From NCBI GenBank assembly GCA_030040515.1, contig JASHTO010000089.1, positions 1-18,867 on the forward strand: 18,867 nt of DNA, read 5' to 3'. The translations under genes were made by a program, and so were the position numbers. This DNA is from Terriglobia bacterium. GTDB taxonomy: Bacteria; Acidobacteriota; Terriglobia; UBA7540. Numbering within the stretch: the stretch's first letter is position 1; every line of letters begins with the position of its first letter. The notes beneath the pieces are model-generated. The model did no database searches. It was not told the DNA's origin and saw only the letters and a program-made list of their open reading frames with translations. This document shows positions 14,413 to 18,867 of this stretch, in pieces.

Positions 14413-14901
14413 CTAGAAGCCGATAAAACGGCTCGAAGCGCTGAGAGCGAGAAGAACGAGTTGCAGCCCAACCTTGAGCTTGCCGGTGGCAAGCTGGTCC
14501 CGAATTCCGTTTTCGTGGGATTTGTTCACCGGGTTCGTCGGGCTCACCGCGAGTTCGCGTACGAACTGTTGCAGGTGGATAAACTCGTTCGATTTGTCCA
14601 TGAAGAGGTCGGCCCCCGCAGCTTGATAATGCTTCCGGGACTGCGGGTACACGGCATTGGACAGGATGATGAGGATCATCTCCGGCCTCTCCCGGCGAAT
14701 GGCTTGAAAAAGGTGCAAACCATGAGCGCCGCCAATGCGCACGTCAGCGATAAGTATTTCGGGGTTGTTTGCCCGGATGGATTCCAAGGTGGTTTGCGCG
14801 TCGCGTGTGTGATCCAACGTTTCGACTTTGGGAATTTCCTGCATCGAGTTCATTAAACGAGCTGCCACCATCGGGGAACCATCCGCGATCAAGACCTTCA
14901 T
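14413..14901 (-). CDS. Stand-alone response-regulator receiver protein with an unusual acidic pocket
   Basis: A 162-residue protein with a CheY-like receiver (1-118) and a 44-residue tail with no DNA-binding domain. The phospho-acceptor is Asp53 (LIADVRIGGAHG), with Ser81 and Lys103 (FMDKSN) in the expected places. The N-terminal acidic pair, usually Asp-Asp, is Asp7-Gly8 (LIADGSP), so metal binding may be weakened. The tail ends in a hydrophobic stretch (145-162, GLQLVLLALSASSRFIGF). The frame is open to 14994, but the ATG at 14901 starts directly at the receiver core MKVLIAD and has GGAGAG at 14913-14908 with a 6-nt spacer. It is transcribed away from the other receiver gene and toward the secreted GH-like and PilZ genes, which may share its transcript. 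No partner kinase is in the window. Confidence 0.88.
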   Translation of the reverse strand: MKVLIADGSPMVAARLMNSMQEIPKVETLDHTRDAQTTLESIRANNPEILIADVRIGGAHGLHLFQAIRRERPEMILIILSNAVYPQSRKHYQAAGADLFMDKSNEFIHLQQFVRELAVSPTNPVNKSHENGIRDQLATGKLKVGLQLVLLALSASSRFIGF

Positions 14902-14979
14902 GAGGGGCTCTCCGTTCAAATCGTGCGAGAGGATAGTCGAAGAGAATGGGTAAGACCATCGGAGATGGGATATTTCTGC

Positions 14980-15020
14980 TGTAGGATTGTGCAAGGTTGG
15001 ATGTAGGAGTTTGTCCTACA
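14980..15020. promoter_or_regulatory. Operator-like TGTAGGA direct repeat plus dyad
   Basis: TGTAGGA occurs at 14980-14986 and 15002-15008, starts 22 bp apart (about two helical turns). The second copy forms a perfect dyad with TCCTACA at 15014-15020 (7-5-7 geometry). Such spacing suits a dimeric helix-turn-helix protein such as the Fis-type activators encoded next door. The binding protein is not known. Confidence 0.5.
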
Positions 15021-15201
15021 AGTGGCGGGGCATGGTCAAACCCAACTCTCCTGCTACGAACTCCGTTGGGGAATATGAACCGCTTTCGCCACCGGTCCAG
15101 GCCTTGCCCTTCTGACCCTCAGCGGCTCCTATTCCCGTCAGTAATTCTCCCCACACTGGCAATCCGGCATTTTCGACTTCCGCATTCCAGAACTCACCGG
15201 A

Positions 15202-15230
15202 TTGTCGCTGCCATCCCACTATCTTAATGT
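15202..15230 (+). promoter_or_regulatory. Possible sigma-70-type promoter for the plus-strand receiver operon
   Basis: TTGTCG (15202-15207) and TAATGT (15225-15230) are separated by 17 bp. The matches to TTGACA and TATAAT are only 4/6 and 3/6. The predicted transcript start, near 15237, falls just upstream of the 9-bp inverted repeat, which fits a promoter-operator layout, but the call is weak. Confidence 0.25.
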
Positions 15231-15245
15231 TTACGTGAAAGTTGA

Positions 15246-15272
15246 GGGTCGAATTGAACGACGATTCGACCC
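15246..15272. promoter_or_regulatory. 9-bp perfect inverted repeat, likely operator or leader hairpin
   Basis: GGGTCGAAT (15246-15254) and ATTCGACCC (15264-15272) are perfect complements around a 9-nt spacer, centred about 60 bp before the GTG start at 15319. With no T run after it, a DNA-binding site or an mRNA hairpin is more likely than a terminator. Confidence 0.5.
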
Positions 15273-15310
15273 CAGGTTGGCGTAAAGACTAAGGGAATAT
15301 CCGGCTCGGT

Positions 15311-15316
15311 GAGGGG
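15311..15316 (+). promoter_or_regulatory. Closely spaced ribosome binding site before a GTG start
   Basis: GAGGGG lies only 2 nt before the GTG at 15319. An in-frame stop at 15310-15312 rules out any earlier start, so this GTG is the first usable start codon. The short spacer suggests weak initiation. Confidence 0.5.
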
Positions 15317-15318
15317 TT

Positions 15319-15714
15319 GTGCAGGTTCTTATCGCAGATGACGATGAGGGTTTCCGCACGTTCATCCGACGAGTCTTAGAAAAGGAGAACGATACGAGCG
15401 TCGTTGGAGAAGCTTTGGACGGTCATGAGGCCGTGCGGAAGGCCGAGCATTTGAAGCCCAACCTAGTCCTCATGGACATGGACCTGCCTCGCATGGATGG
15501 ATTGGAGGCAACGAGGCGGGTGAAGGAGTCACTTCCCGGAACTGTAGTGGTGATGTTTGGGACGCTGGACGGGGTGGCTTACCGTGAAGCTGCGGCACGC
15601 TGTGGCGCCGACGGTTTCATGGCCAAAACCACACCTATCTCTCAAATTCTCTCCGCCATCCGGCATTGGTCTGGCCCCAAAACTACATCCGGGAGGAAGG
15701 ATTTAAGTTCATGA
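15319..15714 (+). CDS. Stand-alone response-regulator receiver, translationally coupled to a sigma-54 activator
   Basis: A 131-residue CheY/NtrC-type receiver. It has the acidic residues Asp7-Asp8-Asp9 (LIADDDEGF), phospho-acceptor Asp53 (LMDMDLPRMDG, 51-61) and Lys103 (FMAKTTP). At the usual switch Ser/Thr the aligned residue is Gly81 with Thr82 next (VVMFGTLDG), so signalling geometry may differ. It has no output domain. Its TGA stop overlaps the ATG of a sigma-54 activator that itself lacks a receiver, so the two look like the halves of one NtrC-type regulator made as separate chains. A single-chain product would need a -1 frameshift; I see no good slippery site, so stop-start coupling is preferred. 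It is divergent from the other receiver gene. Confidence 0.88.
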   Translation: MQVLIADDDEGFRTFIRRVLEKENDTSVVGEALDGHEAVRKAEHLKPNLVLMDMDLPRMDGLEATRRVKESLPGTVVVMFGTLDGVAYREAAARCGADGFMAKTTPISQILSAIRHWSGPKTTSGRKDLSS

Positions 15715-16781
15715 GCATCTCTTCGACACTGGAAAGTCTGCCCGCGGCCTTGGCCTACGCACCCTTGGCTGAAAGGGAAACGTGTGACCACCTTTATTTA
15801 CGCGGGGGGGCGGCCATGGCCAGGATTCACGGCTATACCGAGCGCTTCGCGGCAGTCAACGTTCCCATCCTGCTGCTGGGGGAAAGCGGCGTGGGAAAGG
15901 AGGTCTTCGCCCGGAGGATTCACCAGCTCTCCCCACGGGGCCATCGGACATTCCTGAAAGTCAACTGTGCGGCTCTCCCCGCCGACCTCCTGGAGAGTGA
16001 GTTGTTTGGCTACGAAGCCGGCGCGTTCACAGGAGCGGTGCGATCAAAGCCGGGAATGTTCGAACTCTGCAACAAGGGAACCGTTCTCCTGGATGAAATC
16101 GGGGATCTTCCCCCAAACCTCCAGGCCAAGCTCCTGCAGGTTCTTCAGGACCGCCAGTTTTCCCGCCTGGGTGGGCGGTCATTGGTAACCGTGGATGTAC
16201 GGATTCTTGCCGCCACCAACGTGGATATCCGCCAAGCCCTCATCACCAAGAGGTTTCGCGAAGACCTCTACTATCGCCTGAGTGCCTTCACCATTCATTT
16301 GCCCCCTTTGCGGGAGCGTCGAGACGAGATCCAGCCTTTGCTTCAACATTTTATGCAAAAGATGTCGCTTCGGATGGGGCTCCCTCGCAGGCCGCTTTCG
16401 CCGCGCGTTGTCGAAACGTGCCTGAATTATGGCTGGCCAGGGAATGTGCGGGAGCTTGAGAACTTCGTCAAAAGGCTGCTTGTCCTCGATGATGAGGACG
16501 CCGCCCTCGCCGAGCTTCAGGAGACCCAGGAAGAGAAAACAGAGTGTCCCTGCAGTTCCCCCCGCCCGCCGCGGATCCAGGGCTCCACGGATTTGAAGAG
16601 CCTGGTTCGCGGGCTCAAGCAAGAGACGGAAAAAGAAGCCATCCGGTTCGCCTTGGAGCAAACAGCCGGCAGTCGCAAAGAGGCTGCCCGGCTCCTGAAC
16701 ATCAGCACCAAAGCCTTGCTCCAAAAGGCGCGGCAGTACGGGTTAGTGCCGGACCCACCTGAAACTGTTGAGGTGGCGTAA
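15711..16781 (+). CDS. Sigma-54-dependent transcriptional activator (AAA+ and Fis-type HTH) without receiver
   Basis: A bacterial enhancer-binding protein that uses ATP to open sigma-54 RNA polymerase complexes. The 356 residues hold a short N-terminus (1-35) with no receiver or GAF/PAS domain, the AAA+ core (about 36-265) and a C-terminal Fis-type helix-turn-helix (about 310-345, AGSRKEAARLLNISTKALLQ). Motifs: Walker A GESGVGKE (57-64), sigma-54 contact loop GAFTGA (104-109), Walker B VLLDEI (125-130), sensor ATN (168-170) and arginine-finger region FREDLYYRL (182-190). The intact GAFTGA loop says it can act on sigma-54. The ATG at 15711 overlaps the receiver stop as ATGA and has GGAGGAAGG ten bases upstream; an ATG at 15666 inside the receiver gene is in frame but less likely. 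Control may come from the coupled receiver acting in trans. Its targets are probably the adjacent export genes (inference). Confidence 0.92.
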   Translation: MSISSTLESLPAALAYAPLAERETCDHLYLRGGAAMARIHGYTERFAAVNVPILLLGESGVGKEVFARRIHQLSPRGHRTFLKVNCAALPADLLESELFGYEAGAFTGAVRSKPGMFELCNKGTVLLDEIGDLPPNLQAKLLQVLQDRQFSRLGGRSLVTVDVRILAATNVDIRQALITKRFREDLYYRLSAFTIHLPPLRERRDEIQPLLQHFMQKMSLRMGLPRRPLSPRVVETCLNYGWPGNVRELENFVKRLLVLDDEDAALAELQETQEEKTECPCSSPRPPRIQGSTDLKSLVRGLKQETEKEAIRFALEQTAGSRKEAARLLNISTKALLQKARQYGLVPDPPETVEVA

Positions 16782-17031
16782 AGGGTGTGCAAGGAATGGC
16801 AATCCTCTCCATTTCTCGATCTGCCCTCGCCCTTTCAGATTTTCCGTCGTGATCGAGAGCTAACTTCCCACGGGCCTGGAGGCTAAAGAGGCTCGTGCAA
16901 GTCGGCGAGAAACTAATGGAGACCGCGATTCAACGTGCCGTGCAAGTTGGAGAACGGCCCAAAAACCATTTCCCCCTTCAGCCCAAACCTGTCGCCGGGG
17001 CGGATTAGACGACCGAAAAGGAGCGCTTGTA
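16782..17031 (+). other. Intergenic region between the two sigma-54 activators
   Basis: 250 bp without a gene. It contains CGTGCAAGTCGG (16894-16905) and CGTGCAAGTTGG (16939-16950), 45 bp apart, a shorter GTGCAAGG (16787-16794), and an 8-bp inverted repeat TCTCGATC/GATCGAGA (16814-16821 and 16851-16858, 29-bp spacer). The last could arise by chance in this length. No T-run terminator and no -24/-12 element were found. AAAAGGAG lies about 8 nt before the next start. Confidence 0.4.
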
Positions 17032-18120
17032 ATGCCTAAAGGTGTGACCGATAGCATCTGGACTCTGGACCCCGCCCTAAACCTTCCGCCGGTTGAGGTC
17101 ATTTTCGGATGCACCACCGCCATGAGGGAGATTCAGGAAAAAGCGCTCAAGGTGGCTGACACGGACGTGCCGGTGCTGGTTCGCGGGGAAAGCGGAACCG
17201 GGAAAGAGGTTATCGCCAGGTTCATGCACGCGCATTCGACCTGGAACTGCGGACCTTTTGTTAAAGTCCACTGCCCGGCGATTCCGGAAACGCTACTCGA
17301 AAGTGAACTCTTTGGGTACGAGGAAGGCGCCTTCACGGGCGCGAATAATTCCCGAAAGGGGCGTGTGGAAGCCGCGAACGGCGGAACGCTGCTGCTTGAC
17401 GAAATCGCCGAGCTCAGTGCCGGTGCCCAGGCCAAGCTGCTTCAGGTGCTCCAGGACGGCGAGGTCTTTCGCATTGGCGCGGTAGAGGGAAAACCCGTCC
17501 AGGTCCGCATCACTTGTGCCACCCACCGGCCGGTCGAGCAGGATATTCGTCACGGCAGCTTTCGCCCGGACCTCTTCTATCGGGTCAGTGTCGTGACCCT
17601 CCATCTTCCCCCCCTCCGCGAGCGCAGAGAAGACATCCCCGCCCTTACCGAATACTTCTTGCAATTCTACTCCCGGAAATTTGGGCGCTCCGCCCAGCCG
17701 TTGTCTGTCTATTTCTTGCAGCTTTTACAGGAAAACGATTGGCCGGGGAATATTCGCGAGCTCGAAAATTTGATGAACCGCTACGTCCTCCTCGGGTCGG
17801 AAGAGGTCGTGATGGAAGAGCTGCAAAGCGAGCGGACGGAAGCCACGAATGCTGCCCCACCCGAGATTTCTCTGCGACGAATCGCCCGAAACGCGGCACG
17901 GGGGGCCGAACGGAAGGCGATTCTGCAAGCCTTGAATGCCAATCAGGGCAATCGCAAGAAAGCTGCTCGCGTGTTGAATATCAGCTATCGCGCATTGCTT
18001 TACAAAATCCGGGATGCGGGGATTCCCGGGAAGAGAGCGCACGGACAGCGCCCGGCCGCATTAACCGCCGACTCCAACCTGATGACGGGAGGACTGGATT
18101 ATGAATCTCCAACACCGTAA
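17032..18120 (+). CDS. Second sigma-54-dependent activator (AAA+ and Fis-type HTH), next to polysaccharide export
   Basis: A 362-residue enhancer-binding protein of the same layout as its neighbour: short N-terminus without receiver, AAA+ core (about 24-265), Fis-type helix-turn-helix (about 300-330, GNRKKAARVLNISYRALLYK). Motifs: Walker A GESGTGKE (52-59), GAFTGA (99-104), Walker B LLLDEI (120-125), arginine-finger region FRPDLFYRV (177-185). The sensor motif reads ATH (163-165) instead of ATN, and a Cys precedes it. The start at 17032 follows AAAAGGAG. After the helix-turn-helix there is a tail of about 30 residues, and the gene overlaps the export gene by 20 nt, so this activator is co-expressed with it. 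A role in controlling exopolysaccharide synthesis is likely from position alone. Confidence 0.92.
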   Translation: MPKGVTDSIWTLDPALNLPPVEVIFGCTTAMREIQEKALKVADTDVPVLVRGESGTGKEVIARFMHAHSTWNCGPFVKVHCPAIPETLLESELFGYEEGAFTGANNSRKGRVEAANGGTLLLDEIAELSAGAQAKLLQVLQDGEVFRIGAVEGKPVQVRITCATHRPVEQDIRHGSFRPDLFYRVSVVTLHLPPLRERREDIPALTEYFLQFYSRKFGRSAQPLSVYFLQLLQENDWPGNIRELENLMNRYVLLGSEEVVMEELQSERTEATNAAPPEISLRRIARNAARGAERKAILQALNANQGNRKKAARVLNISYRALLYKIRDAGIPGKRAHGQRPAALTADSNLMTGGLDYESPTP

Positions 18121-18787
18121 GTGCCGGCGAAAGCTGTGTCTTGTTGTCGAAGGCCTCTTGCTCGGAGGGCTGGTTGGATTTTTGCCGGCGAAGTCCCTGT
18201 CCGCGCCGGTGGATCAGAAAGTATCCCGGAATTCTGCACAGTCACCCAAAGACAATCCTCCGCAGGGGAGTGCTGCGACTGACCGTTCGGCTGTCAACAA
18301 TGACGTTTACACGGCCGGCCCTGCGGATGTTCTGAAGATTGATGTCTGGCAAGAACCGGAGGTCTCCAGCATCGTGGCAGTTCGGCCCGACGGGAAGATT
18401 TCCCTGCCGCTGGTCGGCGACATATCCGTGAGCGGGTTTACCCCCCACCAACTTCAAGATGTTCTGGCGGCAAAGCTCCGTGCTTTTATCGCCAATCCGG
18501 AAGTTTCCGTTACGGTGCAGGAGGTTAAAAGCCGGAAGTTCAATGTTCTCGGCGAGGTCCAGCATCCCGGCTCCTACTCGCTGGCCCAGCCGGTGCGCGT
18601 TCTGGATGCCATCGGCATGGCGGGCGGGTTCAGGGACTTCGCCAAGGTCACCAGGATTTACGTTTTGCGGCGATCGAGCGACGGTGGAAACTTGCGCCTG
18701 CCTTTCAATTACAAGCAAGTCATTAAAGGCGACGATGGCAACCAGAACGTTGAGCTGGAACCCGGCGACACAGTTGTTGTGCCTTGA
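18101..18787 (+). CDS. Polysaccharide export protein, Wza/GumB-like (Poly_export and SLBB domains)
   Basis: A 228-residue exported protein that would form or gate the outer-membrane or periplasmic channel for capsule or exopolysaccharide. The N-terminus has a basic stretch then a hydrophobic segment (13-30) ending in SLSA, giving a probable signal peptidase I cut near residue 35; the lipobox common in Wza is not seen. The Poly_export domain covers about 68-142 (YTAGPADVLKIDVWQEPE at its start, RPDGKISLPLVGDI at 95-108), and an SLBB domain about 145-226 (FNVLGEVQHPGSYSL, then LEPGDTVVVP at the end). The ATG at 18101 has GGGAGGA seven bases upstream and lies inside the end of the sigma-54 activator gene, so translation is probably coupled. 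Length and domain set fit the short single-SLBB members found in Acidobacteriota and Proteobacteria. The rest of the polysaccharide locus probably lies to the right. Confidence 0.92.
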   Translation: MNLQHRKCRRKLCLVVEGLLLGGLVGFLPAKSLSAPVDQKVSRNSAQSPKDNPPQGSAATDRSAVNNDVYTAGPADVLKIDVWQEPEVSSIVAVRPDGKISLPLVGDISVSGFTPHQLQDVLAAKLRAFIANPEVSVTVQEVKSRKFNVLGEVQHPGSYSLAQPVRVLDAIGMAGGFRDFAKVTRIYVLRRSSDGGNLRLPFNYKQVIKGDDGNQNVELEPGDTVVVP

Positions 18788-18800
18788 GGCGATTAACACC

Positions 18801-18867
18801 ATGGAAAGAGGAAGAATAAGTCTGACCAGCTTGGCGTTGCCCCTGCTCTTCGCCCTAATTGCTTACT
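18801..18867 (+). CDS. Start of a secreted or membrane protein, 3' partial
   Basis: An ATG 13 nt after the export gene opens a frame that runs off the window. The visible 22 residues (MERGRISLTSLALPLLFALI, then AY) have two Arg followed by a hydrophobic run, typical of a signal peptide or membrane anchor. GAGGCG upstream could serve as a ribosome binding site. From context it may be another envelope component of the polysaccharide locus; the product cannot be told from this fragment. Confidence 0.55.
   Translation, partial: MERGRISLTSLALPLLFALIAY

Larger units (their letters stand above)
14902..15318. other. 417-bp regulatory region between divergent receiver genes
   Basis: Longest gap without a gene. 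It must hold promoters for both directions. It contains three copies of TGTAGGA (two direct, one inverted), a 9-bp perfect inverted repeat and a weak sigma-70-like promoter, listed separately. I found no -24/-12 element (GG and GC twelve bases apart in a TGGC/TTGC context) on either strand. An open frame from 14997 to 15227 has no coding features or binding site and is not called. Confidence 0.7.

Noticed and set aside
14319..14492. 58-codon N-terminal extension of the larger secreted protein
   Set aside because: It would place Arg/Ser-rich sequence before a signal peptide and overlap the receiver gene; the ATG at 14318 has GGAGGGG at ideal spacing.
13951..14856. 301-codon plus-strand open frame antisense to the secreted and receiver genes
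   Set aside because: It has no recognisable domain, spans two well-supported minus-strand genes and their gap, and is a typical shadow frame of G+C-rich coding DNA.
14997..15227. Small plus-strand open frame in the divergent regulatory gap
   Set aside because: No ribosome binding site, no coding-like composition, and it overlaps the dyad and promoter-like elements.
14902..15318. Sigma-54 -24/-12 promoter in the divergent gap
   Set aside because: Candidate TGGC sites at 15023 and 15158 do not have a GC at the correct twelve-base spacing, and no minus-strand match was found.
15640..15714. Programmed -1 frameshift joining receiver and sigma-54 activator
   Set aside because: The shift direction would fit, but CCCCAAAA is not a proper X XXY YYZ heptamer in the receiver frame. 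ATGA stop-start coupling with a GGAGGAAGG site explains the overlap.
16814..16858. 8-bp inverted repeat TCTCGATC/GATCGAGA as a terminator
   Set aside because: The 29-nt spacer is long, there is no T run after it, and an 8-bp pair at any spacing in 250 bp is expected by chance about half the time.

Overview
This window most likely comes from an Acidobacteriota chromosome, probably an uncultivated soil lineage. The evidence is G+C-rich coding sequence (about 58-60% by eye), very large secreted proteins built from ASH/'choice-of-anchor D' repeats, Fis-type sigma-54 activators beside a polysaccharide export gene, and an NRPS cluster of the kind known from soil Acidobacteriota. The phylum is an inference; there is no rRNA or other marker gene here. 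I see no tRNA, rRNA, CRISPR array, transposase or integrase.

Region 1 (1-6848, + strand) is the 3' end of a nonribosomal peptide operon. It holds the terminal module of an NRPS (end of a condensation domain, adenylation, carrier, thioesterase; 5' end cut by the window edge), a Sfp-type phosphopantetheinyl transferase, a free-standing adenylation-carrier protein and a cytochrome P450. The first three genes overlap by 1 and 4 nt, so they are very probably translationally coupled. By eye the pocket codes are DLFWIGGTFK (terminal module, near the Val code) and DAWSLGNVVK (stand-alone, one change from a known Leu code). The stand-alone A-PCP plus P450 looks like a cassette that loads an amino acid and oxidises it on its carrier.

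Region 2 (6907-14318) holds two large secreted paralogues facing each other, with a tandem-PilZ gene between them. Each has an export signal, ASH immunoglobulin-like repeats (two in one, six in the other), a putative Ig (He_PIG-like) domain and a roughly 550-residue C-terminal domain resembling agarase/GH42-like (beta/alpha)8 glycoside hydrolases. In both paralogues the place where such enzymes carry Asn-Glu reads Val-Asp-Asp. The larger gene contains a 250-bp block repeated 630 bp away at about 95% identity and one half-length ASH repeat.

Region 3 (14413-18867) is regulatory and export related. A stand-alone receiver (minus strand) and a second receiver (plus strand) diverge from a 417-bp intergenic region carrying a 9-bp inverted repeat and a TGTAGGA dyad. 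The plus-strand receiver overlaps, by ATGA, a receiver-less sigma-54 activator, so the pair looks like an NtrC-type regulator split in two. A second receiver-less sigma-54 activator follows and overlaps a Wza/GumB-type polysaccharide export gene. A further secreted protein starts at the right edge.

Working model (inference): the right half is the control and export start of an exopolysaccharide locus. The minus-strand receiver, secreted GH-like protein and PilZ protein could form one transcript tying surface-carbohydrate handling to two-component and c-di-GMP signalling. The NRPS operon ends only 58 nt before the first secreted paralogue, so a functional link between peptide and surface proteins is possible but unproven.
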